Shown here in pieces: positions 1 through 10,590 of a DNA stretch of 64,000 nt. The position numbers were made by a program, and so were the translations under genes. Source of the DNA: a bacterium (GTDB taxonomy: Bacteria; Planctomycetota; Planctomycetia; Isosphaerales; Isosphaeraceae). Position 1 is the stretch's first letter. Each line of letters opens with the position of its first letter. The notes beneath the pieces were generated by a model. That model searched no databases. It had not been told where the DNA came from and worked only from the letters and a program-made list of their open reading frames with translations. Location: contig WGMM01000041.1 in the NCBI GenBank assembly GCA_016125085.1, positions 1 through 64,000 on the forward strand, read 5' to 3'.

Positions 1-1
1 A

Positions 2-124
2 GCCCGCCCCGGCTGGATCGTCCTCTGGCGAGGCCAAGTGAAACTGATGGAGCTTCTGGACTACGAACGTGCCCGCGAAAAAGTTAGAACCCGAATCCGA
101 AATCGGTCAAGCCCTGAGATGTGA
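2..124 (+). CDS. C-terminal fragment of a CDS cut by the window start (…ARPGWIVLWRGQVKLMELLDYERAREKVRTRIRNRSSPEM*); possibly the tail of a transposase
   Basis: Open frame from base 2 to TGA at 122-124; the PGW..LWRG..KL motif loosely resembles IS4-type transposase C-termini. Confidence 0.35.
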   Translation, partial: ARPGWIVLWRGQVKLMELLDYERAREKVRTRIRNRSSPEM

Positions 125-132
125 GGTATTTT

Positions 133-159
133 GAGCGCTCACGCTTCCGGCTCGTTTGC
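133..159 (-). repeat. REP-like short repeat, third copy
   Basis: Reverse complement GCAAACGAGCCGGAAGCGTGAGCGCTC. Confidence 0.5.
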
Positions 160-217
160 CCAGGCTTGCCGTAATCTCGATCAACAAACGTCGCGCCGAT
201 CAGGCGTGGACTTTCGC

Positions 218-1687
218 TCAATCCCTCGAATTCGGCAGATCCCGCCGCCACACTTCATAAGCCCGGCCCGACCAGATCTTGCGAAAATTCTGAGACTCCC
301 AGATCTCCACCGGTTTCAGGCCTTTTTCCAGAAACAGGTAGCGGATGTCCGGCTCCAGCGCGCTGGGCCAGCCTTTCGGGTGATTCACGTTCAGCACATA
401 ACTGAAAAGCCTCTGCCGGTTCGATAACGGGGCCGTGAGGTCATAATAGGCCACAACGCCATCCTCAGGGCGAACTTCGGCCATGATCCGCCAGAGCGGT
501 TCGACGTCTTCGGCCGGCACCGGGTCGGGGATGCCGCCCATCAGGGCGATCATGCGCTGATGCCCCCCCACGAGCCAGACCGCCATGACGATCCACAGCA
601 GGCCAAGCACGAACGGCGCCGCTTTGGCGTTCGTCCGGGTCCGGATCCCGTTCCATAACCTGGACCAGCCGATCAGCCCCGCGGCCAGGAAAAGCGCGAA
701 ATAGGGCGCGCAGTAACGCACATGGTGCCACTGTTCCGCCCCGATGAACCGGATCGCCCATTTCCCCGACGCCAGGGACCAGACCCACGGCAGTCCGACC
801 AGCGCCACCCGTGGCGCGAGCAGGGCCGGGAAGATCCAGGCCGACATGCCGATCCAGAGAAAATCCCACGCCGTGGTGAGCGTCTCCCGCAGACGCGGCT
901 TCTCGCCCCCGAACTGTTTGAGATAGGCTGAAGTCGAAGACGGCCCGCAGGTGATCCGCAAGTATCCCAGAAACGCGAATGCGAACCAGAAAATCCCCAG
1001 GTAAACGGCCGCGCGCGTCCATCGAAGGGTCGTCTCCGGGCGTTCGCTGGTTCGTGCCGGGATCAGCGGCAGCATCGCCACGACAACGGCCCATTCCTGC
1101 CGGCATGCCAGCATTCCGCCGATTCCCAGCCCGGCCCAGCCGCGATGTCTCTGCCGCCATCCCGCGACGGCGATCAGGGCGAACGGAACGGCGACCTGCA
1201 TCTCCCGGAAGTCGTTGGCCGCCAGTGGCATAACAAGAGGCGTCAGTGGGATCAGCACCAGCGCCGCAAGCGCCGCGATGCGGCTGCCCGACTCGTCGAG
1301 CACGAGCTTGGCAGCGGCCGGAATCAGCATCCAGAAGAAAACGCAGTCGATGGCCAGAAGGGTCGTCGGGTCGGGCCGCAGGTAATGGACCGGAAAGATC
1401 ATCAGCCTGAACGGGCTCAGGTAGTTGGCCTTCCAGACCGAGGGCCCCTCGATCGCGTAACTGGCGATCGGGCGAACGCTGATCGTGCCATCCCCATAAC
1501 CGAGCGTCCAGAACCACTGATTGTAATACGCCAGGTCCCACGACCATCCGGTGCCGAATTCGTGATACCGCCGAAACGCGGCATCTACGCTGAATGCCGT
1601 CAGGACCAGATACGCGGCCCAGACCAAAAGCCAGAAGCCGATGCGTTTCGTTCGGTCGTAACCGGGTATGGTCAGGTGTTCGTTCAA
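218..1687 (-). CDS. Polytopic membrane protein, DUF2079-like
   Basis: Many hydrophobic segments; 489 aa ORF; stop/start overlap with the upstream gene at 1684-1687. Confidence 0.75.
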   Translation of the reverse strand: MNEHLTIPGYDRTKRIGFWLLVWAAYLVLTAFSVDAAFRRYHEFGTGWSWDLAYYNQWFWTLGYGDGTISVRPIASYAIEGPSVWKANYLSPFRLMIFPVHYLRPDPTTLLAIDCVFFWMLIPAAAKLVLDESGSRIAALAALVLIPLTPLVMPLAANDFREMQVAVPFALIAVAGWRQRHRGWAGLGIGGMLACRQEWAVVVAMLPLIPARTSERPETTLRWTRAAVYLGIFWFAFAFLGYLRITCGPSSTSAYLKQFGGEKPRLRETLTTAWDFLWIGMSAWIFPALLAPRVALVGLPWVWSLASGKWAIRFIGAEQWHHVRYCAPYFALFLAAGLIGWSRLWNGIRTRTNAKAAPFVLGLLWIVMAVWLVGGHQRMIALMGGIPDPVPAEDVEPLWRIMAEVRPEDGVVAYYDLTAPLSNRQRLFSYVLNVNHPKGWPSALEPDIRYLFLEKGLKPVEIWESQNFRKIWSGRAYEVWRRDLPNSRD

Positions 1688-2583
1688 GTGACTGCCTGGC
1701 CCGTTTCAGGATTGGTCAGCGACCGATCGATCGAATAGCGCCCGGCGAAGCCGTCCGGGCCGATGCCGACTCGCCCCGGAAAAAATTCGCTCGCAATTTC
1801 GGCCATGGCGTTGCGGTATTCGATGCGAACCGATTCGGGGGCGACACTCCGCATCGCTTCCGGCAGTGCCGTTCGATGTGTCCGCGAACCGTTGGCCGAA
1901 CCGTCGCCGCCAATGAAATGATCGAGCACGACGGCATCCGCGACTTCGGCCAGACGCCGGAAGAACCCGTGCGGATCACGAACCGGCAGGAGCGGCGAAA
2001 CGGTCACGACCGAGAAAATCCCCGCCGCCCGGATCGTACCGATCGCCTCGATCCGGGCCTTCACGGAAGCGAACGGGCCCGGCAGGCCGGGCAACCGGTC
2101 CATGTCCGACTCGATCGACATGTGCACTCTCAGTTCGCACCGGTCGTTCAGTTCCCTCAGCGTCGCCAGCACGTCGAGCACTCCAGTGCCGTGCGTCTGC
2201 AGGATCAGCCGGTCGGGCGGTGCTTCAATCATGGCGGTCAGGACCGAAGCCGTGACACCATAACGCTTTTCCTGCGGCGGGAAGGGTTCCGTCGAACTCG
2301 ACAGAAACACGCCGAAATTGCCGGTCCTGCGCCGAGCCCAGGCGGCCTCCCGGTCGTATTGAGATCGATACAGCCGCGCTGCCCCGGTTTTGACGTCCAG
2401 ATAGCCGCCCCACGGCCGGCCGCGTGTCAGGAAGGTTTGATGTTTTGCGTAACAGCCGACTCCGCAGAGGCTTCGGCCGAGCCCGCAGCCGCCGTAAGGC
2501 TGCAGCGAGTGGGAGCAGACCGTGGCCAGGAAGCCGCCGGTGCGAGTCAGGATCGAAGTCGTGGCGATCTCTTCGATGATCAT
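1684..2583 (-). CDS. Radical SAM protein (SPL/Rv2578c-like)
   Basis: Cys cluster CGLGRSLCGVGCYAKHQ near the N-terminus followed by a TIM-barrel-like pattern (FLSSSTEPFPPQE). Confidence 0.7.
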   Translation of the reverse strand: MIIEEIATTSILTRTGGFLATVCSHSLQPYGGCGLGRSLCGVGCYAKHQTFLTRGRPWGGYLDVKTGAARLYRSQYDREAAWARRRTGNFGVFLSSSTEPFPPQEKRYGVTASVLTAMIEAPPDRLILQTHGTGVLDVLATLRELNDRCELRVHMSIESDMDRLPGLPGPFASVKARIEAIGTIRAAGIFSVVTVSPLLPVRDPHGFFRRLAEVADAVVLDHFIGGDGSANGSRTHRTALPEAMRSVAPESVRIEYRNAMAEIASEFFPGRVGIGPDGFAGRYSIDRSLTNPETGQAVT

Positions 2584-2646
2584 GGCCGTCGATGTCGATT
2601 CCGATCCTGATTTCGCTCGGGCCGTTCGTCGAACGCGATTCCCGGG

Positions 2647-3669
2647 TCAGTCGGCCCGGATCGGAGTTCGCGGATTCACCAGGTATTCCCGGTTCACGAG
2701 ATTGCGCGGCGGCTGCGCGTGAATGATCCGCAGGGTTTCTTCAGCGCTCTTGCGGCGCAGCTCGACGAAGCCTTCCCTGCTATAAAACGCGCTATGGGGC
2801 GTCAGGAAGACGTTCGGCATGGCCCGCAGCCGGTCGTCGTTCATCGGTTCGATTTCGAAGACGTCGATGCCCGCGCCGGCGAGATGCCCCGCCTGCAGCG
2901 ATTCGACCAGGGCGTCCTGCTCCACGACTGGCCCGCGAGCCGTGTTGATCAGGTAAGCCCCACGGGGCAGGGCGGCCAGGGCCCGTTTGTCGATGATGTG
3001 GTGCGTCTCGGCACTGAGATAACAGTGCAGCGACAAAAACTGGCATTGCGGCAGAAGTTCGTCCAGCGACCAGGCACGGCGAATGCCCAGGGCCTTGTCG
3101 ATTCCGTCCGGCTGATAGGGGTCATAAAACACGACGTCGAAGCCGAAGGCCTTGGCACGCAGGGCCGTGGCCGATCCGATCCGGCCGCAGCCGAGGATGC
3201 CGAACGTCTTGCCGCGCAAACGTGGCGTTTCGATGGCGACCTTATAATCCCAGGCACCGTCGCGGATCGATCGGTCGCTCTGCCCAAGCCGGCGGGCGAC
3301 CGCCAGGGCCAGCATGATCGAATGGTCAGCCACTTCCTCGGTGCCGTAGTCGGGCACGTTGCAGGTCAGGATGCCCAGCCGCCCCGCGGCTTCGATATCC
3401 ACATTGTTGTAACCCACCCCGGCACGCACGACGGCCTTCAGCCGGGGGGCTTTGGCAAGGGTCTTTTCGCTGATCCGGGCGATGTCGTGATACAGCAGGA
3501 TCACGTCAGTTTCGGGCAGGTAGGGCTCGAGTTCGTCTTCATGCCAGGCCTGTGCGAGCGTGATGCGCGCATGATCGCCGAGCACGGGCAGCTCGACTTC
3601 GGCATGATCGAGAAAGTCTGCGACGAGTACGTTCTTGCCGGTATCTGTACCGAATTGGAGAGGTTTCAT
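2647..3669 (-). CDS. D-isomer specific 2-hydroxyacid dehydrogenase / C-terminal-binding-protein-like
   Basis: NAD-binding GILGCGRIGSATALRAKAFG, INTARGPVV, TPHSAFYS motifs. Confidence 0.9.
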   Translation of the reverse strand: MKPLQFGTDTGKNVLVADFLDHAEVELPVLGDHARITLAQAWHEDELEPYLPETDVILLYHDIARISEKTLAKAPRLKAVVRAGVGYNNVDIEAAGRLGILTCNVPDYGTEEVADHSIMLALAVARRLGQSDRSIRDGAWDYKVAIETPRLRGKTFGILGCGRIGSATALRAKAFGFDVVFYDPYQPDGIDKALGIRRAWSLDELLPQCQFLSLHCYLSAETHHIIDKRALAALPRGAYLINTARGPVVEQDALVESLQAGHLAGAGIDVFEIEPMNDDRLRAMPNVFLTPHSAFYSREGFVELRRKSAEETLRIIHAQPPRNLVNREYLVNPRTPIRAD

Positions 3670-3811
3670 GTGGGATGCCGTTGCGAGGATTCGGATTGCC
3701 GCCCGACGGGTTTCCGGGGCCGCTGACTGAAGCTCGAATATCTTAACAGGACGGACTTCCGGACAAAATCGAATTCATCGTGGCGAAACGCTCGAATCGA
3801 CCGGGCCCGAT

Positions 3812-4771
3812 TCAGCCCCATTCGCGCCGGGGCGGCAGCATGACGGACCCGACGAGCGTTCCCGTGCGCGGCACGGTTTGGCCGCCTTCGCGGGCCTTGT
3901 CGCGGCCGCGCCGCGCTCGAGTGCGTGAATAATCCCGCGGCGGCGGCAAGGCAGTGTGTCGCGCGCCCGCACTCCGAAGACCCTGAGCCGGAGTCGGGCC
4001 AGTTCGCCGCACCGGCGGCAGTTCGACGTTCGTAATCGTTTCCTCAGCGGTCGTCGATTTCCCGGTTTCCGCTGGATCGACCGCGGGATTCCGGATCGAA
4101 CTCAAGGCCTGAACGAAACCGGCGGGATCCGCGATCGCCAGAACTTCCGTAATCGCCGAGTTTTCCGTGTCGCCATCCCGATCGACGATCAGCCGGGGCG
4201 GCATGCCCATGACATAACCCCCGAACCATCGGGGAGTTCGGCCAATCCGGACGTGCCATTCCAGAAGCCATTCCGGGTCGCTGGCGTCGATTTCCCAGCG
4301 CACCGTCCGCCAGATTCCGGAGAGCCAGAGCAGGCGGTCGTCCGTAACGATCAGCCAGCCGGGCTCCCAGATGTTCTGGGCCCGGCAACGACCTGGAACC
4401 TGAATCCGCGGCCGTTCGCCGGTACGCAGGTAAAGCGGAATCTCCGAGGCCGGCGGCAGTATCGAAACGGGCGCGAGCCAGCGGGTCGCCATCGGCCGGG
4501 CGATCCAGCGCACCATTCGCGAGGTCAAAAGCGTCAGTCCCAGCGAAATCCCCGCGGCGATCAGCGCGATCCTCGGCAGAAAGATCACCTGAAATGCTAC
4601 GAGCTGCAGCAGTGCCAGGGCATTCCAGCCGCCCCAGAGCCGCGTGGCGAGAAATGTCTGCGCGACGAGCACGCAGCCCACGAAAAACCACCACCAGAGA
4701 GGGTAGAACCGTACCCTTAAGGGAACCTGGGGGCGTTCGGCGAATGATGGTGGATTGTCCGAAGGATTCAT
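3812..4771 (-). CDS. Hypothetical membrane protein (PH-like cytosolic region) with basic C-terminus
   Basis: Two N-terminal hydrophobic segments; 319 aa ORF. Confidence 0.6.
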   Translation of the reverse strand: MNPSDNPPSFAERPQVPLRVRFYPLWWWFFVGCVLVAQTFLATRLWGGWNALALLQLVAFQVIFLPRIALIAAGISLGLTLLTSRMVRWIARPMATRWLAPVSILPPASEIPLYLRTGERPRIQVPGRCRAQNIWEPGWLIVTDDRLLWLSGIWRTVRWEIDASDPEWLLEWHVRIGRTPRWFGGYVMGMPPRLIVDRDGDTENSAITEVLAIADPAGFVQALSSIRNPAVDPAETGKSTTAEETITNVELPPVRRTGPTPAQGLRSAGARHTALPPPRDYSRTRARRGRDKAREGGQTVPRTGTLVGSVMLPPRREWG

Positions 4772-4868
4772 CTTATCCTTTCATTCTATGTGCGAACCGA
4801 AGTTCGTGCAAACCTTGCGGCCCGGGGAGTTCGGCCGGATCGAAACTGCGGAAAGGGAAACGGCTCGA

Positions 4869-5648
4869 ATGCCGCGAATCAAGGAAAAGCTCGCCGCGGG
4901 CGAAGTCGTCCGCCTGTTCGGAATCGGTCAGCTCGCATCACCCAAGCTGGTCGAAATGATCGGCTTTCTCGGTGGTTACGACGGTTTCTGGATCGATCAG
5001 GAACACGCCGGCCTGGGCATGCGCGATGTCGAGCTGTGCACGCTCGCCGCCAACGCGCATGGGCTCGATCACTTCGTCCGCCTGCCCGCGACCGATTACG
5101 CTTCGGTCATGCGCGTTCTCGAAGCCGGCGCCAATGGCTGCATGTTCAGCATGGTCCGTGGCGTCAAGGATGCCGACAAAGCTGTCCGCTGGGCCAAATT
5201 CCCGCCCAGGGGCGAAAGGGGCCTGAACGGCGGCAATCGCGACGGCCGGTTCGGCCTCGAACCACTCGCTGGCTATATCGAACGTGCCAACCGCGACACC
5301 TTCATCGGGATTCAGATCGAAACCCCCGAGGCGATCGCCGAGGTTCGCGATATCGCGGCTCTGCCGGACGTCGACTGCATCTTCGTCGGCCCGGCGGATC
5401 TCAGCATGATCCTCGGCGTTACCGGCGAATTCGAGCACCCCAAATGCCTGGAAACCATCGGCGAACTGGCCCGGTATTGCCGTGAACTCAACAAGCCCTG
5501 GGGCATCGTCGCCCGCAGCGCCAGCCATGCCGCGAAAATGTACGAACTCGGCTGCCGCCTGTTCGTACTCGGGTCGGACATCTCGTCCGTCGTCGGCGGT
5601 GTGCGCGGCGTGAAGCAGACGTATGCGGACCTGTTCCCTAAGAACTGA
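4869..5648 (+). CDS. HpcH/HpaI aldolase family protein
   Basis: FWIDQEHAGLG, GANGCMFSMVR, QIETPEAI, DCIFVGPADLS motifs; the ORF extends to 4755 but the homologous region starts at MPRIKEK. Confidence 0.88.
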   Translation: MPRIKEKLAAGEVVRLFGIGQLASPKLVEMIGFLGGYDGFWIDQEHAGLGMRDVELCTLAANAHGLDHFVRLPATDYASVMRVLEAGANGCMFSMVRGVKDADKAVRWAKFPPRGERGLNGGNRDGRFGLEPLAGYIERANRDTFIGIQIETPEAIAEVRDIAALPDVDCIFVGPADLSMILGVTGEFEHPKCLETIGELARYCRELNKPWGIVARSASHAAKMYELGCRLFVLGSDISSVVGGVRGVKQTYADLFPKN

Positions 5649-5693
5649 ATTCCCTCCCATGGGTGGGGTCGTTCCGGATCGGAAACGAAAGCG

Positions 5694-5724
5694 AACAGGG
5701 AGGGACATCACGTCCCTCCCTGTT
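5694..5724. terminator. Hairpin terminator between convergent genes
   Basis: AACAGGGAGGGAC-atcac-GTCCCTCCCTGTT perfect 13 bp stem. Confidence 0.75.
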
Positions 5725-5768
5725 CCATGTGTACCCCATGCGGCCCTGATCGGATTCGCCGCGAGAAC

Positions 5769-7258
5769 TCAGCGAATGATGTCGCCGCCGGTGGCCAGAT
5801 TGCTCTGGATCGCCTGCACGGCACCGTCCTGAACGCGCTTGATCAGCACGGACCGGTGTTCGGGAGCGATCTCGGCATTGATCCAGGCCACGGCCCGGTT
5901 CGGGTCGCCCCGGCGTGCCTGATTTTCGGCGACCGCGCCCAGGGCCTTCATGCGCGACTCATCGTCGCCGTAAAGATAGGTCGCCATGCGAGCGTCGCGG
6001 AATCGGCCGAGGGCGATCAACCGGTCCACAAGGTCACCGGCCACCACGTGGCGAATCGAATCTTCTTTCACGGCGGCAGCGACCTGAGATGCTTCGACGA
6101 ACACTTCCGTCGCCTGTTCGGCGCGATCGTACCGGGCCAGGGCCTCACCGACCCGGGCCAGCGCCAGGGCTCGGGGCGCGTTCTGGCGAATCGAGCGGGC
6201 CGCCTTCAGGGCACGGTCGAATCGCAGTGCCAGGGCCCCCTTGGTGGCGATCTTCTCGGCGACTTCATTGCGCCAGACCGTCATCGGAACACGATTGTTG
6301 ATGTCGATGGCCAGGTCGAAGAGTTCGTCCAGTGCCTGTTCGTAGCGGTCCTTCCGCTCTTTGTCGATTTCGTTGACCTGCTCGTATTCCGACACTTTCG
6401 CCGCGATCGTCTGGGCATCTTCGGAAATGTCCAGCGCCACCCGCGACATCATCTCGGAACGAAGGTCGGGATTGGAGATCATGTTCGAAAGATCCGCGGC
6501 CCGCTGCCAGACACCCTTGGCCTTCTCGACCCAGGAATAGCGGTCTTCGGTGCCTTCTTCGACACTTTCGCGAATCAGGCCGTCCGAGAGGTTCGTGGAA
6601 GTTGTCACCAGCGAAACCAGGCGGATGTTCTTGATCGTGCCATTGGGCAGGGTCGCGGCCGTTTCTCCAGCCGTCTTGATCGCTTCGACGGCTTCGTTCA
6701 GCTTGTTGCCGAAAATTTCGGAACGGGCCAGGCGGTCGAGGGCACGAATGCGCACCTCCGGATCGGTCAGCCGCATGGCGTTGTCGTAGAGTTGTTTGTA
6801 GATCTTCTCGAGATCTTCGGAAGTCATCTCGGGCGTGGCCGGATCTCCAGGACGAGGGGGGCCGGACGAGCGCCGCGGGCTGATGAAATCAAAGGGAATC
6901 AGGGCCGGGTTGTCGGGCGACCGGAGATCTTCCGGCATTCCTTCGCCGATGACCATGCCGGGGGCAGGACGCATGAACGCCGGAGTGCCTTCGGAGATAC
7001 CGGCCGAATCGGACTCCTGGCCCGTTCCGGTCGATCCCAGACCCGCACCGGTTTCCACGCCCGTGCCGGTGGTGCCGGTACCGAACGAGGCCTCGTTCCC
7101 CGTGCCCGTGCCGCCGAACGACGCTCCGCTGGAAGGATAACTCTCTGAGCGGGGCACGATGATCTGGGCTTCGATGTCGGCCCCGAACGGTGACATGCCA
7201 CCCAGACCGAACCCGGCCAGAAGCGCCAGGGCACGTTTAGGACAAGTGCTTTTCATCG
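5769..7258 (-). CDS. Secreted repeat-type hypothetical protein with Gly/Thr-rich N-terminal region
   Basis: Signal-peptide-like MKSTCPKRALALLAGFGLGG, then GTGTGNEASFGTGTTGTGVETGAGLGSTGTG, then a helical repeat region. Confidence 0.65.
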
Positions 7259-7626
7259 TATTGGATCCTTGACCGGGTTTCTTATCGGACTTCGCGATAA
7301 TCCACGCCACTCGTGTTCCGTCACGACCATCCGGGAGGGGCATGCCCTCAGTGGGAATTCTGAACGGTGGTCCGGTCCGGGTCAAATCGCCCGAAGAAAA
7401 TCATGCGCTACCTTGCCGCTAAATCCGTTACATCCGATATCGGCTCGAATTTCGACGGCGGTGTTCGGCCGCTGCGCTCCGGATCGCATCGTGCGTGACT
7501 TTCGGCGCAAGTTTCTGCCCTGTCAGGGTGGAAGGCACTATCGGCCGACCTTCTCATCCCTTAACGTGAATGAGAATTCAGGCGTTGATCGTATAGATCT
7601 CATTCGAAAGACGGGAAAAGTAAGCG

Positions 7627-10560
7627 ATGACGGACGAATCGACAATGGAAACGAATCCGCCCAAAGAACAGCAACCTGACGAAAAAAATGCGAAAAAGCG
7701 TCTGGCCCTTTCCATTGCGTTCCTGACCCGCCGAATCGATCGCCCTACATTCGAAAAACTCAGGTTCACGCTCGAAGCCGACCCGGAATTCGACATGATC
7801 GCCGCCCTGCAGAACGAGGGGGGCACGCTCCGGATCGATCCTCAGGAAATGACCGAAGCGGTCGAAAATCTGGTGACCGAAGCGAACCCGGACCGGAACG
7901 ACCCGGAACGGACGATCGCCGATCTCACCGAGGCCCTGACCCTGCTCGAAAACACGCTCGGAGCACCGACGTTCAAGGATCCGTTCGCGCCGGATGACCA
8001 GGCGACCACCGAAGCAGGGCTTCCGGACAACGGACGAAACGAAGCGATCGAAAGCTTCACGATCTCGGACCGCTATCAGTTCATCGAATTCCTCAAGGTC
8101 GGCGGTCAGGCAGTGGTCTGCCTGGCGCTCGATGTCGAACTGAACCGGACCGTCGCGATCAAGATCCCGCACATCAAGGGACGATCGCTCGAGTCCGCCT
8201 GCCGCATGATCGTCGTCGAGGCGAGAATCACTGGCCAGCTCAATCACCCCGCGGTGATCCCGATCTACGCCCTCGACAAACGCACCGATGGCCGCCCCTT
8301 CCTGGTTCTGCCTTACTATCCCCAGGGCGAATTCACGCGGGAATTGCGTAAGCTTCATCCGGGTAAGGAAAAACGCTGGATCGGCCGCGCGGAACGGGCC
8401 CTCAGGCTCCGGAGCATCGTGCAGTCGATGGTGCAGCTGTCCAGGGCTGTCCAGAGCGCGCATGATCGCGGGATCGTCCACCGCGACATCAAGCCCGGAA
8501 ACATCCTGATCGGTGACCACAACGAAGTCTTTCTGGCGGATTGGGGGCTGGCCAAAAATCTCCGGAAGCCTGCCAGGTCGCCACTGCACGAGAAAACCGA
8601 ACCCCCAAGCCCTTCCGGCTCGAAAAGCACCGAGGACGATTACACCGATTACGGCGGCGGCACGGCCATCTACATGAGCAAGGAACAGGCTCTGCGCCAA
8701 CTTGACCTGCAAAACGAAAAGACCGACATCTTTCTCCTGGGCGCGACTCTCTACTCCATGATTTATGGCCGTGCGCCCTTCGCCGATCGCACCGCCGCCG
8801 CCAGCTACGACGTCGAATTTCCCCGTTCGCCCGTGTCAGGCATCGACAGCAGCCTGATCGAAATCTGCAAAAAGGCGATGGCCGAACTGCAGCCGGACCG
8901 CTATCCGACCTCGGACGATCTTGCCACCGACCTGGAACGCTGGCTGGCGGATCAGCCGCTCCTGTTCGTCAAGGAATTACCCTCGAAAAAGATCGCCCGG
9001 TTCCTGCGGCGTCAAAGCCGCTCCATCGCCGCCGCAGCCGTGATGCTCATGGCCGGCACGGTGGGCCTGCTGATCATGAACGACCGCATCGCCACGGCAA
9101 GGGATAACGAAACGATCGCCAAGAAAGATGCGATCATTGCGCAGCGGAAGGAAGAGGCCGCGCGTAAAGAAACCGAAAACGCATTAGAAAGAGAAACGGT
9201 CGCCAAGGATAATGCGATCATTGCGCAGCGGAAGGAAGAGGCCGCGCGTAAAGAAACCGAAAACGCATTAGAAAGAGAAACGGTCGCCAAGGATGCTGCG
9301 ATCGTGTCCAAGAACAAAGAGTCAGCGGCACGAAAAAGGGAAGCCGATAACTTCAACCTGGCATTCTTCGTCGCCAGAATTCAGTTCGAAGTCATCTCCC
9401 AGAAGCTTCCGTTCGTGCCAGGATCGGAGAGAATCCGCTTCGACGTCGCCGAGACTCTTTGCCAGACTTTCGAAAATCTGATGAAAATGAATCCGCAAAG
9501 AGATGACATCGTCAGTTTCGCCATCGCTGCTGAACGCGAAGCCGGCAATATGGGCCGCTTCGTGGGCGAATTGGAAATTGCGCAGAAGCATTTCGAGCGG
9601 GCGCTGGATCTCTGCAACCGGCTGAACAAAAAATATCCGGATAACACGGGAGTGATGGCCAATAAGGCCCTGGTTCTCAGAGATTTCTCGCACCTGTTCG
9701 ATCGGCTCGGAAACCTCGAAGCGGCGGAGGCGCGATGCGGTGAAGCCATCGAGATCGCCAAAAAATTACGACAAATCGAGAATAATCCCAAGTTCGATGA
9801 ACTGGAGACGGTTCTTCTCTCGCTCAAATGCGAACTCCTTTCGACACTTGGCCGCGACGACGAAATGGCCGAAATCCTTGACCGTCTTGAACCCCTCGTC
9901 GAAATCTGGTTCGGCAAGACCAGGGAACCGAAAGCGCAGGATATCAAGATCGCCATCGGCGTGAAGCTCCTGCGTGCCAATCATCTGCTCCGGGCCGAAG
10001 ACTACACGAAAGCCAGGGACGCATTCGAGAAAGCCTTCGAACAAGCCAGGGCGAATCAGGACCGCGACCAGGACTTCCGCCTGCTCATGGGCGACGCCCA
10101 GTTCGGAAAGGCGCTCGCCCTCCAGGGTCTCAATGACCACGCTGCCGTCCGACAGGGTATTCTCGAATTGCAGCAGGTGTTCGAGACGATGAAAAAACTG
10201 CGAACGGATTCCCCCGACGTGAAAGTCTACGCCGATTGGGTGTTGACGATCTCCGTCGAAATGCTGCGTTTCGAAAGACTCGACAAGCACCGTTTCGAAA
10301 ACGCCCTCAATCCCGCTGAGATTTCGAAAATGATCGAAAATCGGATCGCCGAATCGGACGGGCCCGATTCGCGGACGATGCGATCCCAGTTCCTCACGGA
10401 ACTGGCGTATCGCGAAAACGCTCCCGCGAAACGCCAGGAACTTGCCGAAAATGCCGTCGCCGACCTGGATTTCGCCATAGAAAAACTCCCGCTGCGAAAG
10501 GACTTTCGCAAAGAGCGGGAGGCAATCCGAAAAGAATTTCGAATGAATCTCGGCAAATGA
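7627..10560 (+). CDS. Serine/threonine protein kinase with TM segment, coiled-coil repeats and TPR-like C-terminus
   Basis: VAIKIP, HRDIKPGNIL, LADWGLAK kinase motifs; TM at AAAAVMLMAGTVGLLIM; helical repeats. Confidence 0.92.
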   Translation: MTDESTMETNPPKEQQPDEKNAKKRLALSIAFLTRRIDRPTFEKLRFTLEADPEFDMIAALQNEGGTLRIDPQEMTEAVENLVTEANPDRNDPERTIADLTEALTLLENTLGAPTFKDPFAPDDQATTEAGLPDNGRNEAIESFTISDRYQFIEFLKVGGQAVVCLALDVELNRTVAIKIPHIKGRSLESACRMIVVEARITGQLNHPAVIPIYALDKRTDGRPFLVLPYYPQGEFTRELRKLHPGKEKRWIGRAERALRLRSIVQSMVQLSRAVQSAHDRGIVHRDIKPGNILIGDHNEVFLADWGLAKNLRKPARSPLHEKTEPPSPSGSKSTEDDYTDYGGGTAIYMSKEQALRQLDLQNEKTDIFLLGATLYSMIYGRAPFADRTAAASYDVEFPRSPVSGIDSSLIEICKKAMAELQPDRYPTSDDLATDLERWLADQPLLFVKELPSKKIARFLRRQSRSIAAAAVMLMAGTVGLLIMNDRIATARDNETIAKKDAIIAQRKEEAARKETENALERETVAKDNAIIAQRKEEAARKETENALERETVAKDAAIVSKNKESAARKREADNFNLAFFVARIQFEVISQKLPFVPGSERIRFDVAETLCQTFENLMKMNPQRDDIVSFAIAAEREAGNMGRFVGELEIAQKHFERALDLCNRLNKKYPDNTGVMANKALVLRDFSHLFDRLGNLEAAEARCGEAIEIAKKLRQIENNPKFDELETVLLSLKCELLSTLGRDDEMAEILDRLEPLVEIWFGKTREPKAQDIKIAIGVKLLRANHLLRAEDYTKARDAFEKAFEQARANQDRDQDFRLLMGDAQFGKALALQGLNDHAAVRQGILELQQVFETMKKLRTDSPDVKVYADWVLTISVEMLRFERLDKHRFENALNPAEISKMIENRIAESDGPDSRTMRSQFLTELAYRENAPAKRQELAENAVADLDFAIEKLPLRKDFRKEREAIRKEFRMNLGK
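9128..9294 (+). repeat. 84 bp in-frame tandem duplication inside the kinase gene
   Basis: The 83 nt at 9128-9210 recur at 9212-9294; encodes AIIAQRKEEAARKETENALERETVAKD twice. Confidence 0.95.
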
Positions 10561-10590
10561 TCCGCTACCGGTCGCTTCGAAAGCGCAGGC

